From: Myxococcota bacterium
GTDB taxonomy: Bacteria > Myxococcota_A > Polyangia > JAAYKL01
Direction: 5' to 3'
Length of the DNA: 64,000 bases
NCBI GenBank assembly: GCA_030065855.1
Contig: JASJCT010000006.1
Coordinates: 32,641-96,640, forward strand
Made by a program: the position numbers and the translations under genes. Shown piece by piece: positions 43,666-53,463 of this stretch (its first letter is position 1; every line of letters begins with the position of its first letter). The notes beneath the pieces were generated by a model that worked only from the letters and a program-made list of their open reading frames with translations, was not told where the DNA came from and did no database searches.

Positions 43666-46094
43666 ACGCGTTCTACGAACCGTTTCTAAGTTGGCTCTAT
43701 CTCTCCACTGTGCAGGCGAGCATCTTGATTCTCGTCATTTTTTTGCTCAAGGCGGTGATTAAACACAGGCTGACAGCTAACTGGTACCATCTGCTCTGGA
43801 CCTTGTTGTTGGTTCGGATGGTGTTTCCCTGGGGGATCGGCGGTGGTTTCGGTGTGGTCAGTCTGATTCCCACAGAAACCCAACAAGAGGTGATCGAGCT
43901 GACCAGGCGCGACATGTCCCTGTTCCAACTGCTTACACCAGCCACTGGTCCGACACCCCAAGCTCCCTCAGTCAACCACGAGGTGGCGCAACTGCCAGTC
44001 CAGACGCTGACCGGTGTCGAGACCGATCGATCACCGACCCACTGGCTGGGTCTTGTGACCTCGATCGTTCCCCCGGATCTGCGGCTCATTGGTGTGCTTT
44101 TTCTGATCTGGCTGCTGGGCTGTCTCTTTTTTACAGGCCTGTTCGTGTATCACAATCTGCGCTTTGTCTCACGCATTAGCCAAGGAACGGAAATGACCGA
44201 CCAGCGATTGCTGTCCTTGCTAAAAACCTGTCAAAAAGAGATCGGCATCCGGAAATCTATACGAGTGGTCGTGACCCGCCACTCAATGGCGCCAGCGGTT
44301 TTCGGTCTGCTCAGACCCAAGATGGTCTTTCCAGAGCAGCTGATCCGCGAACTCGGCCACGATGAGCTGCGCCACGTCTTTTTGCACGAGCTGGCCCATG
44401 TGAAACGCTACGACATCTTGATCGGTTGGCTGATGATCGCGATGCAACTCTGCCATTGGTTCAATCCCTTGCTGTGGCTCGCGGCGAGGAGCATGCGCCT
44501 CGACCGAGAGTTCGCAGCGGATGGATTGGCCCTGTCGATATTGAAGACAACAAAACCCAACCAGTATGGAAAAACAATTCTGAACCTGGCAGAGCACTTC
44601 GCACACGCCGGTCGGCTGACGCCTCGTGTTGGCTTCGCCGGCCTGATCGGCGTGCTTGAGGCGCAATCTGCCATAAAACGGAGAATAAAAATGATTGTCA
44701 GATTCAATCATCATTCCTACAAATGGTCGCCCGTCGCCGCTCTGGTGCTGATCACCATCGGTTGCGTCACCCTTCCCGACGCCAAGTTGGATACCAAAGA
44801 GACCAGCGAAACAGAGGCTGCTGAAGATCAGCGAGGCTTGCCCGGTGATTCGTCCGACAACCACGCTGGGGGATGGACACCAGCGGTGCAAGCAGAGGCT
44901 GCGGCGATCCTCGATGAGGCTGGGGGGCGGGAGTTATACGCTGATCCTCGCTATCAGACCGACCTCGAAGCGGGCTTCGCTGCAAAGGATCGGTTTTACG
45001 CCAAGGTGATCCAACAGCTGGCCGGGCGGCCCGATAGTGATCCGGTTAAACACTCAATCTATTTCCAGTTTGTTCTGAGCTACCTCAAATATGCCGAGGT
45101 AGGCGAGAGCATTGAAGATTCGGCAATGTACTTGCGCAAGGCGCTGAAGCTACTACATCAAATGCGAGACACCACGGATGATCAACCCAACCGAGGGATC
45201 TACCATCTCGCCATTTTCGAAGCGTTGAGAAATCTGCATCGCGTGGCACCGAATGACACTGCAGCGACGGTCGAAAAGCTAGAAGAGGCAATGGCGGCGC
45301 TGAGGGCAGTGACACCTTCGTTCAGCGCTGGGCACCCGGAACGGCCATTCGTCTTCGAACGAATCGCATACTCCCAGGCCCTGTTGGCCGACATCGTTCA
45401 AGACCCAAACCGAAAGCTCAATTACCTCAACGGCGCCCGGGAGTTGCTGACAGAGGCGCTCGAGGACATATCGCCTGAGATGCAACAAAAGATGCCCTTA
45501 TCAACGGCTTCACTGAAATTTGGACTAGCTGCCCTCGCGGCGAGAATCGGCTGTTTCGAACAGACCGCAAACGAAAAGATCGTCGCCGATGAATTCAACA
45601 GAAAAATGGTCGACATCGATCGTCTGATCGACGATAGCGCCCCTCCGACGAATCCTGCAGAGTCGGATCAGTGGGGACGCGTGCTGTTTCAATTTGGCGA
45701 AAAAACCAAAGGCCTGGCTCAGACGATAACCCTACAGAAAACACGCGCTGAGCTCAAAGACAAGGCCCGTGCATACTATCGAGCGGTGATCGAGAAATCG
45801 CCACAGTCCAAATACGCACTGAACGCTGCGATGCTTCTGGGGCACTACTACCTCGATGACGCCCAAGACCACCCCAAGGCGATCGCCGCCTTTGAGAAGG
45901 TGATACAACGGGGTCCCGCGGCCAATGTGAGCTACCCCGAGGCCCTCTACCAACTCGGAAAATGCCACCAAGCTATCCAGGGCAACGAGGCCAAAGCAGC
46001 TGAGCAGTTTAAAGCCACAATCCAGTTTGCCGAGCAAAGGACCCGCCACACACAAGCCAAAAAATTCGCTGAGCTCGCCCGACGAGAGCTGTAA
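43662..46094 (+). CDS. blaR1: BlaR1/MecR1-type M56 membrane peptidase with C-terminal TPR domain
   Basis: 810 residues. The N-terminal half is the M56 antirepressor: TM segments at about 10-32, 40-58 and 143-162, then H242-E-L-A-H246 (HELAHVKRYDIL) as the zinc site and a fourth TM at about 350-365 (VAALVLITIGCVTL). In BlaR1 the outer domain is a penicillin-binding sensor; here it is replaced by about 430 residues of helical repeats with clear TPR units near the end (AIAAFEKVIQRGP, YPEALYQLGKCHQAI). The TM4 end reads like a lipobox (ITIGC), which is odd inside a polytopic protein. The sensor is therefore probably protein- or envelope-directed, not beta-lactam-binding. It would cleave or trigger loss of the BlaI partner. 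Confidence 0.88.
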   Translation: MNAFYEPFLSWLYLSTVQASILILVIFLLKAVIKHRLTANWYHLLWTLLLVRMVFPWGIGGGFGVVSLIPTETQQEVIELTRRDMSLFQLLTPATGPTPQAPSVNHEVAQLPVQTLTGVETDRSPTHWLGLVTSIVPPDLRLIGVLFLIWLLGCLFFTGLFVYHNLRFVSRISQGTEMTDQRLLSLLKTCQKEIGIRKSIRVVVTRHSMAPAVFGLLRPKMVFPEQLIRELGHDELRHVFLHELAHVKRYDILIGWLMIAMQLCHWFNPLLWLAARSMRLDREFAADGLALSILKTTKPNQYGKTILNLAEHFAHAGRLTPRVGFAGLIGVLEAQSAIKRRIKMIVRFNHHSYKWSPVAALVLITIGCVTLPDAKLDTKETSETEAAEDQRGLPGDSSDNHAGGWTPAVQAEAAAILDEAGGRELYADPRYQTDLEAGFAAKDRFYAKVIQQLAGRPDSDPVKHSIYFQFVLSYLKYAEVGESIEDSAMYLRKALKLLHQMRDTTDDQPNRGIYHLAIFEALRNLHRVAPNDTAATVEKLEEAMAALRAVTPSFSAGHPERPFVFERIAYSQALLADIVQDPNRKLNYLNGARELLTEALEDISPEMQQKMPLSTASLKFGLAALAARIGCFEQTANEKIVADEFNRKMVDIDRLIDDSAPPTNPAESDQWGRVLFQFGEKTKGLAQTITLQKTRAELKDKARAYYRAVIEKSPQSKYALNAAMLLGHYYLDDAQDHPKAIAAFEKVIQRGPAANVSYPEALYQLGKCHQAIQGNEAKAAEQFKATIQFAEQRTRHTQAKKFAELARREL

Positions 46095-46128
46095 TCTGAC
46101 TGTTCATCATCGTCCCTATCCCTTTGGA

Positions 46129-49100
46129 TTAGCGCGTGTGCTTGTCCGGTAGGCAGTAGCGGCATCCGTCAAAGCCGAGTTTTTTGGCCTCTGTCCACGA
46201 ATGCACTTCAAATCTGTTTTTGACCCGAATCCGCCGTGTATGCGAGCAGAAGGGTTTGTGCGCTTCCATGGCGGTAGGATTGGCATTGCAGATGAGCGGC
46301 AAGCACCATTCACAGGTGTCGTAACTGCACTTTTTGGCCTGACTGAGGTCGTGCAGCCATACTTTGTTCTTTTCCGCGATCCTCGATGCATGGCTGCAAG
46401 ATGCCAGGTGCACTTCCTTAGTGGCTTTGTTGCCGATGAGCGACCGCACGGTAATGGGGATGGACACGCCGATCACATGGGCGGCAAACCCATCAATGGG
46501 CAGCGCAGCATTGACCGGGGATATGGGCCCGCGAGTGGGGTGGGTTAGCGTGAGATGTCGAGCAATAAGCGCTCGCGACCTGGGATTGAACCGCAACGCT
46601 GCTGCCTCGAGCGGCATATCCACCCAGTAACTGCCGTTGCCAATGTCCGAGCTTGGCCACTGAATGCCGATGCCCAATGGGCTCACAAATACCACCCCAT
46701 GCGCCCACCCCGGGCCGAGCAGGGTGCCGTCCGTGTCTTTGGGCAAGACAGCAAGGCGAATGGTTGTCCCGTCAACAAAGTACCCTTGCACTTCTGACGT
46801 CGTCGGATCTGCCAGATATCCCACGTGCACTTGTTTGCGACATTCCTGGACAAAAGCCTGATCCTTACCTGCCGTTCGTTCGAGCAGTCGCATCTCCCTG
46901 CGGCATCCTCGGCTGGTATAGTGATAGGGCAGCCCGGCAATGGCTGTCCCCAACACGTTGTTTCGCTCCTCCAAGGAGGATGCCCTGATGCCGGAGATAT
47001 GTGCATCAATGGTGTATTGCCCCGGGTCTGAAAGCGGGATTTTTGCTTCGTAAATACCCGCGCGTCCGGCGACCTGTTGTTTTTGTATTAGTTTGTAAGT
47101 TTTGCGCTGCTCGCCGGTGATTGCCCGTTGCCCAAAGAGGGACCGCACGACCTGGTCGGCCAGATGGGGGGTATCCCGGCTGTCTGCGCTCCGGGAGCGC
47201 CTGAGCTTGCGGACCAGATCTAGATTGGCGGAGATCATACAAGCCACGTCGTGACCAGGCCAGTGGCCTGGGGAGCAAACATCTGCTGTAATCTTTGCAC
47301 CGTTTATCGCTTTATTGCCCTGCCTGAGCGCGATCTGCAGGGTGGCCATATCCCCTGGCCTGGGTTTGGCAGGCGCCAGCACTTCAGCGCGCATGGTCAG
47401 TTCTGCCTGATGGGCCAATGAGCCGAAGGCGTATGAACCGGATTTATTCTTTGTCCGCGTCACATGGGCCTCCCAGTTGCCGGCCAAGCGGTGGTCGTGC
47501 CCTGGGATGGAAAGGGGCATATCAATAATGTACATTTTATATAGAGCGCCCTCTTTGTATACGATGCCGGCACCGGGATTGTGATGCTTGGGTGTAATAA
47601 CACCGGGCGCCCCTGGCGGGCGGATGACAAACCGCCACCCTGCACTGCGCGTATCAGGTGCATCGAGGAGCATGTAAAAGACGAGCTTGTCCTGACCCAG
47701 GTGCGCCTTGACGCGATGCACCTTTGTTTCATTTGGTCCTAGTGTAGGATCGAGGGGCGCGGTTGTCTCTACAAAATCAAATGCCTCTGAAAATCGATTG
47801 ATGAACCAGTGCTGCATCTGGGTGCTGTAGTCGACCGGGTCGGTAATGCTCTTAACATCTGTGGCAGCCACGCCACCCACGTGTGCTGCCACGTCGCCGA
47901 GCTTTGCCACATAGGCAGCCCCGGTAAAGACCGCGCAGGCAAAAATCTGGGTCTCCGGATCGATGGTCACGCTAGGGTCGGCCTCGTCCTGAAACCAGAG
48001 CCCAGGGGCGACGAACAGCTGATCTATCGTGGGATCTCGATTCTCCATACCGTCGGTAAGGACGAGGATCATACGCTTGCGATCCGCGCCAGGTTCGGCT
48101 TGGGTGATCAGCTCTTTTCGACACAGCAATAAGCCAGCGCCAAGGGCTGTGTAATGCCCGGGCGCATGTGCCATGCCCACCGGGGTAATGTCGCTCAGAT
48201 GGCTGTGCACAGCGCCACCGTTCAAGGAGAAATCTTTAATATCCATTGGATCTGAGTCGTCTACAAACGTGCCGGTGAATCCATCTGGATAGGCTGGATC
48301 AGCTGGCGCACCTGGCGGATTGGGGTAATTGTCCCCGTAGCCCGCACTGTCGTGACCCCAAAACCAATAGAGGCCCACGCGATGGGCGTGCATTGGGTTG
48401 AGCGGGTCATTGTCCACGTGCATGCTGTTTGCTGCGTCCACCAGGGCGGCAAAAATTTCAGCCCCGCTGACAGCCGCGGTCCAGCGGTTGCCGGCCATCG
48501 ATCCAGATCGGTCGAGCAGGATAGCCACGTCATAATCGTCCTGCTGATCTGACACAGCCAGGGTGAGGTCTTCCCAGTTGCCTCCGTTGATCAGCACGCC
48601 GTCCCGATAGTGATTGACCCGCACGGGAATTGTCTGGGTAGTGCCGCCCCATCCCTCGGGAATGTAGGTGACCGGGCTTGCGATTGTCCGCAACCACCTG
48701 TGGAAGTCATCGCTGCTTGGATCGAGTTGGAACAGACCCCCAAAAGCCGGGTCCAGCTCCCAGGTCACAGTATCCCCTGGCAGAATGGGTTCGGGTAGGA
48801 TCCCGCCTGCCACGCCAATGTGGCATTCATACCGCCGGTTTTCTGTGGCACTGGGCAAGGTGGGGCTGCCGCCTGGGACGGCAACAATGCTGACGTGACC
48901 TCTGACCCGCGCTGGCAGATCCACCGTGCCACTCGGCGCACCGCCGTGGCTCGTTCGTTCCATCGTGAATGAGACGAGGCCGCTGTCGCCTGGATTTAAC
49001 CCGCCCAGTGCCCATTGCACGGTCAATTGCTTGGCAGTCGTGCTGTGGAGTGAAATGGTCGATATGCCCACACTGGCGCTAAACCCGCTAAAAGTCCAAT

Positions 49101-50481
49101 CAGATACAGCGTCTCCTAAAACAGCAATGCTGGCCGTCCCGTCCTCATCCACAGCCTGGGTCTCATCTACTGGGATGCGCAGGGGGTTTGGCGTCAGGCG
49201 CCTGAGCGCGAGGCCCGGTGCGCTCGTACCAGAAAGAACAGATACAGGGCGGGTGCCATCTGCAATGGTCAGTGTAAACGATCCGTCAAACCCAAACGCG
49301 GCATCTGCAAAGCTAAAATCAGTAATGCGCCCCTGCCCCAGGCCACCCCCGTCGAATTCAATGGCAGTGTCTGGATAGGCCACCCCATCCACCTGGATGT
49401 CAGACGGGCTGAACCCATAGGTTTCGGCAATCGGCACGTTGGGGCCGCCGCCAGTGACGTCTTTTCGCTGCTCAGCAAATAGGGTCCAGGTGTTGTGGTC
49501 GAGGCGCCTGAGGGAAAGGTCGAGACCCCCGATATAGCACACGGGTCTGGCCCCGTGGCCAATGGACAGGGTAAAGGTGCCGGTCTCGTTCCAGGCAGCC
49601 GAACCCGGCCCTGCCATTGAAAGACCGCCATAGTCGTCAACTGAGATGCCAACGTCATCTGGAATGCCCACGCGCCAGTCCGGCGTTCCAGGGGGATCGG
49701 TCATGGGATCGTTGGCCGGGGCCTCGAACACGTATGTGCCCGGATCCACTGCTGGCAACGCGGATCCACCGGCGCTTTGGTCAGCAAAGAGGGTAAACCC
49801 GGTATGGTCGAGCTTGCGCAGGGATAGGTCGAGGCCGCGGACGATACTCACCGGCTGGGTGCCGTTTTGAATGGACAGGCTGAACGTGCCGTCCCGAAAC
49901 CAGTCATTGCCCGTGCCTGCAGAGATCACCGACATGCTGCCCCGATTGCTGAAAGCAATATCCAGGTCATCGGGGATTTCAACTGATCGCCAGTCTGGCG
50001 TGCCCGGTGGATCGGTCATGGGATCGTTGGCTGGCGCGCCAAAGCTATAGGTACTCGAATCCAGGTCTGAAATGGGGCTGTCACTTCGGGTCTCCCCTTC
50101 AAAGAGGGCAAATGCAGTGTGTTTCAGGGTCCTCAAGGAGATGCTGACAGTGGCGTAGCTGTCCCCTTCAGTGGCATTGCTGATCCTGACGAGCAGGGAC
50201 CCGTCGATCAGCGCGTCAGTGGCCCCGTCGCTGTTGATCCAGGCGGGGATAGTCCAGGTCAATTTGGCGTATTGGCGGTTGGGATTTGAAAACCCAACCG
50301 CATAGTCGAAGTCAAAGGTCGTCCCAGCAACAAAATTGCCCGACATGCCCTCGACGCTCCAGCTCCACGGGTTGCCCGGCGTTGGCGCGATTTGCTCAAA
50401 GAGAATGGGGTTATCCTGGGCAATCGTGGTCCCGCCCGCCACTGCAGCAAACAGTGTATACACATCGTTCTCAAGTCCCAT
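46129..50481 (-). CDS. Large VWA-domain protein with tandem internal repeats and two Ada-like zinc motifs
   Basis: 1450 residues from ATG 50481 (AGGAGG 6 nt upstream); the frame extends to 50538 only through the palindromic element. No signal peptide or TM segment is visible. Residues about 90-400 hold three related units of about 95 residues with (R/G)LDLSLRKLDHTGFTLFADQ and PANDPMTDPPGTPDWR. A middle beta-rich section is followed by a VWA domain at about 650 (AILLDRSGSMAG; later LVLTDGMENRD). An Ig-like domain (about 1090-1140) comes next. The C-terminus has two Ada-like Cys motifs: H1358-C1362-C1389-C1392 (HLASCSH, DTCEWC) and H1408-C1411-C1439-C1442 (HKPFCSH, DGCRYC). Function unknown; it could be a secreted or self-assembling adhesive protein exported without a Sec signal. 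Confidence 0.85.
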   Translation of the reverse strand: MGLENDVYTLFAAVAGGTTIAQDNPILFEQIAPTPGNPWSWSVEGMSGNFVAGTTFDFDYAVGFSNPNRQYAKLTWTIPAWINSDGATDALIDGSLLVRISNATEGDSYATVSISLRTLKHTAFALFEGETRSDSPISDLDSSTYSFGAPANDPMTDPPGTPDWRSVEIPDDLDIAFSNRGSMSVISAGTGNDWFRDGTFSLSIQNGTQPVSIVRGLDLSLRKLDHTGFTLFADQSAGGSALPAVDPGTYVFEAPANDPMTDPPGTPDWRVGIPDDVGISVDDYGGLSMAGPGSAAWNETGTFTLSIGHGARPVCYIGGLDLSLRRLDHNTWTLFAEQRKDVTGGGPNVPIAETYGFSPSDIQVDGVAYPDTAIEFDGGGLGQGRITDFSFADAAFGFDGSFTLTIADGTRPVSVLSGTSAPGLALRRLTPNPLRIPVDETQAVDEDGTASIAVLGDAVSDWTFSGFSASVGISTISLHSTTAKQLTVQWALGGLNPGDSGLVSFTMERTSHGGAPSGTVDLPARVRGHVSIVAVPGGSPTLPSATENRRYECHIGVAGGILPEPILPGDTVTWELDPAFGGLFQLDPSSDDFHRWLRTIASPVTYIPEGWGGTTQTIPVRVNHYRDGVLINGGNWEDLTLAVSDQQDDYDVAILLDRSGSMAGNRWTAAVSGAEIFAALVDAANSMHVDNDPLNPMHAHRVGLYWFWGHDSAGYGDNYPNPPGAPADPAYPDGFTGTFVDDSDPMDIKDFSLNGGAVHSHLSDITPVGMAHAPGHYTALGAGLLLCRKELITQAEPGADRKRMILVLTDGMENRDPTIDQLFVAPGLWFQDEADPSVTIDPETQIFACAVFTGAAYVAKLGDVAAHVGGVAATDVKSITDPVDYSTQMQHWFINRFSEAFDFVETTAPLDPTLGPNETKVHRVKAHLGQDKLVFYMLLDAPDTRSAGWRFVIRPPGAPGVITPKHHNPGAGIVYKEGALYKMYIIDMPLSIPGHDHRLAGNWEAHVTRTKNKSGSYAFGSLAHQAELTMRAEVLAPAKPRPGDMATLQIALRQGNKAINGAKITADVCSPGHWPGHDVACMISANLDLVRKLRRSRSADSRDTPHLADQVVRSLFGQRAITGEQRKTYKLIQKQQVAGRAGIYEAKIPLSDPGQYTIDAHISGIRASSLEERNNVLGTAIAGLPYHYTSRGCRREMRLLERTAGKDQAFVQECRKQVHVGYLADPTTSEVQGYFVDGTTIRLAVLPKDTDGTLLGPGWAHGVVFVSPLGIGIQWPSSDIGNGSYWVDMPLEAAALRFNPRSRALIARHLTLTHPTRGPISPVNAALPIDGFAAHVIGVSIPITVRSLIGNKATKEVHLASCSHASRIAEKNKVWLHDLSQAKKCSYDTCEWCLPLICNANPTAMEAHKPFCSHTRRIRVKNRFEVHSWTEAKKLGFDGCRYCLPDKHTR

Positions 50482-50501
50482 CGCACACCTCCTAGCAGAA
50501 A

Positions 50502-50630
50502 CTCCCCCTTGAAAAGGGGGTTGGGGGGATTTCGTCAATTTCTCCGCTGTATTTTATTTAATTATCCCCCTTGCCCGCTTTTTCAAAGGGGGAATACTCA
50601 ACTTTATCCACCAAAACACGTTTGACATGC
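50502..50630. repeat. Dispersed palindromic element, copy 3
   Basis: Hairpin CCCCCTTGAAAAGGGGG (50504-50520), then GGGGGGATTTCGTCA, a 35-nt AT-rich spacer, ATCCCCCTTGCCCGCTTTTTC to AAGGGGGAAT, and the tail CAAAACACGTTTGACAT (to about 50628). The order and the tail match copy 1 at 15661-15795. It is the leader of the VWA gene. Confidence 0.85.
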
Positions 50631-50639
50631 AATACTGGG

Positions 50640-53462
50640 TTATTTTTGATGTTCGTAGGCGCCCATATCTGCCGGGTCAGTGCCGGTCTTGGGGCGCGGG
50701 TTGCCCTCCACATCTTCGTCTGGTGCCGCCGCATTGTTGGCCCGGTCAACACAGGGCGACTCGGCCTGCAGGGAGAGATCAAAAAGCTCGTACTTATCTG
50801 TATCGATCACCCACCCAGATACATCGCCCCATATCGTGATGCTGTTGGCTGCGTTATCCATGATGTAGTACAGGCGCTTGTCGGTTTCGGATGGTTTGAC
50901 ATACTTTCCAATTAGCGCATCGATTTCCCAGTTCCCACTCGAGCTGGGCACGGTAAAAACGGTGCGGTAGGGCGCTGTGGTCGGCCAAACCCCGTTCCAT
51001 TCTCCTGTGCCGTTGAGCATGGCTGTGAATGCGGGATATGCGGGTGGGGAGATATTGTTGGCGCTGTCATATCCTTCGCAGCTCGTATATCCCTCTGTGC
51101 ACGACGAGCAATCACACCCGTCCTCGATATCGCTAAAGGCCACATCGGCCGACGCGGATTGGTGCAACGTAATGTCTGCCTCTTGTTTTTCATTGCCCCA
51201 AACGATGGTGTTGACCACACCGACGTGTGCAATCGCGCCATCGGCGAAAATAACACCAGAGTTGGTGTTGGTCGGCTCATCGCCGACCGCATTGGCAAAC
51301 AGGGTCGCGTTGATCAGGTTCACCGTGCCCCGCCGGGTGTAGACCGCCCCACCGCCGTAGTACTCAAAGCCCCTGGCGCTGTTGCCAATGGCGACGACAT
51401 TTATCAGGTTGGCGGTGACCGATCCAGGCAGAGACGTATCCACGTACAGGGCACCGCCAGATAGGTAGGATCGGTTGCCAGAGAACACAGCCCTATTGAA
51501 CGTCACGGTTGTCGGTTCGGCAATGGCGTACACAGACACGGCACCCCCACCGGTTTCAAGTGCATCTGCAACGGTCTGGTTATTTGAAAAGAGGCAATTT
51601 CGAAATACCGGGGTGGCCCCATCTCGAATTGCCACAGCCCCGCCGCGCAAGTGGGCGCTATTGTCTGTAAACACGCAATTGAGAATGCGGGGGGATACAT
51701 TGCCGGATATCACCATGCCCCCGCCTTGATTGTGATCTGCGTCTGCCTCGACGCTCTCATCTGATGCATTGCCGCCGGCAATCACAAATCCGTCGAGCAC
51801 AGAGCCGTCGTTGCAGCCAAACTCGCTGTCACAGGTGATCACATGGTAAACTTGGCCTGCCATGTCCGCGTTTTCGTGGCCGCTGATAATCGTTATCTTG
51901 GATCTGGGATCCCGCAGGTCGAAAGTATCTCCGTTGGAAAACCCACCGTAAAGGGCCACGTCACCGGGCAAGCGGATGGTATCTAGTTTAACGTCGACCA
52001 AGACATAGTAGATCCCCTCTGCGACCCAGATTTCACAGGGATTCTCAGCACAGGTCTCTGGTACGGTCTCGATCGCCTGCTGGAGCGTTCCGAACGCCTG
52101 TTGCCAACTCGTGCCATCCCCGGTTGTGCCTTGCTCAGCATCCACGTAGATGATGCGTACCTCACAAACCGGCCCGGTCCAGGCTTCTTCGCAGCGACAG
52201 GTATCATTGTCATCACAGACGCCGTGACCGCTGCAGTCGATGCCCTGACAGATCCCACTGCCGTCTGCAGTGCAAATATCATCCGTGGTGCAGAACTCGC
52301 CGTCATCGCAGGGCGTATTGCCTGGCGCGCCTTCGACCACCGGGCCTGTGGTCATCTCGCAGGTTGCTGGTTCGAATCGCTCACATTCGTCGGCAAACCC
52401 GTCTGGCTCGGGAATATCTGTCCACTGTCCAGCAGGATCACACCACGCCTCAGGGGGCTTGCATGCGCCCACGTCCATACAGGTGCCCGTGGTTCCGTGC
52501 GTGCCTGGGCTCTCTTGACACAGGGTGGTGCTGTTCCATCCGTTGGGCTCGCCGACCTGGCGAAAAAAGGTCAGGGCATCGCAGGTGTAGGTGCACTCAG
52601 GATCGCTTTGCGGCATGGCATTGCAATAGCCAGCTCCATTGCATGCAATACACCGGGCAGCTGGGGCGCACATATGGGCAGTCCCTGGCCACGCGCAGGC
52701 ATGGTCTCCATTGCACACACCATTGCATTCGAGGTCATCGCCAGATGCGTCAGCGGCCACACACTCCGCTTCAGGGTCCACGTCTGGTATGTATGGTTCA
52801 CAAAGTCCCACCAGGTCCATCTCGTTGGGGTCGACACTACCGGAGCCGTCCACATCTCCGCCACAGGTCTCGCAGATCCCATCGCACGGCGCGTTGCAGC
52901 AAACCCCATCAATACATATCCCGTGTTCGCAGATACTGCCGTCCCCATTGCACGGGGTGCCGTCTGGACAATGACGCGACTCGCACGCGCTATCTGCATT
53001 GCACACGCCCATGCATCCCGCCTCAGGTGTGTCGTCTGGACACTCCCCATCGTAATCTTCACCATCTGGCACAGGAGTACAAATCCCAATACTGCCAGGC
53101 ACATTGCACGAATAGCAGAGATCAGTGCAGGTCGCATCGCACTCCTCGTTGGTATCTGTGTCCGTATCTGTATCCGTATCCGTGTCTGTGTCGGTATCTG
53201 TGTCCGTGTCCGTGTCCGTATCTGTGTCTGTGTCTGCGTCCGTATCTGTATCCGCATCCGTGTCCGTATCCGCGTCTGTGTCTGCGTCGGTATCCGTGTC
53301 AGTGTCTGTGTCGGTATCCATATCCGTATCTGTATCCGTGTCTGTGTCTGTGTTGACCGATGCATCGTCAACAAAGTCAAAGCCCTCAGTATCGACTATC
53401 AGGCTGCAGCTAGATATCCAGACTGCCCAAAAGCAGCAAATTAGGGTGCGTATCTGACGCAT
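50640..53462 (-). CDS. Surface lipoprotein: Asp/Thr linker, Cys-rich modules, EGF-like domain, beta-helix
   Basis: 940 residues from ATG 53462 (GGAGG 7 nt upstream). Lipoprotein signal with Cys19 (WISSCS). Residues about 37-104 are almost pure (T/D)(T/A) repeats. A Cys-rich region (about 105-400) contains repeated CxxxC modules such as CDATCTDLCYSC and ICIDGVCCNAPCDG. An EGF-like domain is at about 428-452 (CSGHGVCDDNDTCRC). The C-terminal 450 residues are a right-handed beta-helix with GGA-type repeats (LRGGAVAIRDGATPVFRNC, LSGGALYVDTS, YGGGAVYTRRG), as in polymorphic outer-membrane proteins, closing with PDPADMGAYEH-like sequence (TGTDPADMGAYE). Outer-membrane or surface location. It follows the TPR/PEGA gene with a 1-nt gap. 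Confidence 0.86.
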   Translation of the reverse strand: MRQIRTLICCFWAVWISSCSLIVDTEGFDFVDDASVNTDTDTDTDTDMDTDTDTDTDTDADTDADTDTDADTDTDADTDTDTDTDTDTDTDTDTDTDTDTDTDTNEECDATCTDLCYSCNVPGSIGICTPVPDGEDYDGECPDDTPEAGCMGVCNADSACESRHCPDGTPCNGDGSICEHGICIDGVCCNAPCDGICETCGGDVDGSGSVDPNEMDLVGLCEPYIPDVDPEAECVAADASGDDLECNGVCNGDHACAWPGTAHMCAPAARCIACNGAGYCNAMPQSDPECTYTCDALTFFRQVGEPNGWNSTTLCQESPGTHGTTGTCMDVGACKPPEAWCDPAGQWTDIPEPDGFADECERFEPATCEMTTGPVVEGAPGNTPCDDGEFCTTDDICTADGSGICQGIDCSGHGVCDDNDTCRCEEAWTGPVCEVRIIYVDAEQGTTGDGTSWQQAFGTLQQAIETVPETCAENPCEIWVAEGIYYVLVDVKLDTIRLPGDVALYGGFSNGDTFDLRDPRSKITIISGHENADMAGQVYHVITCDSEFGCNDGSVLDGFVIAGGNASDESVEADADHNQGGGMVISGNVSPRILNCVFTDNSAHLRGGAVAIRDGATPVFRNCLFSNNQTVADALETGGGAVSVYAIAEPTTVTFNRAVFSGNRSYLSGGALYVDTSLPGSVTANLINVVAIGNSARGFEYYGGGAVYTRRGTVNLINATLFANAVGDEPTNTNSGVIFADGAIAHVGVVNTIVWGNEKQEADITLHQSASADVAFSDIEDGCDCSSCTEGYTSCEGYDSANNISPPAYPAFTAMLNGTGEWNGVWPTTAPYRTVFTVPSSSGNWEIDALIGKYVKPSETDKRLYYIMDNAANSITIWGDVSGWVIDTDKYELFDLSLQAESPCVDRANNAAAPDEDVEGNPRPKTGTDPADMGAYEHQK
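53151..53354 (-). repeat. Hexanucleotide-type tandem repeat encoding Asp-Thr
   Basis: About 200 bp of GATAC(A/G/C)GA(T/C)AC hexamers and variants, encoding about 68 residues of (TD)n with Ala and Met substitutions. Third-base variety shows selection for the protein sequence rather than simple slippage of one exact unit. Confidence 0.85.
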
Positions 53463-53463
53463 G

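Noticed and set aside
52365..52385. GGTTCGAATC, a tRNA T-loop-like sequence
   Set aside because: No matching T-stem or acceptor stem; inside the beta-helix lipoprotein gene.
52101..53444. 447-residue open frame on the + strand with Val/Cys/Arg repeats
   Set aside because: Mirror of the Asp-Thr repeat and Cys-rich modules of the lipoprotein gene on the other strand.
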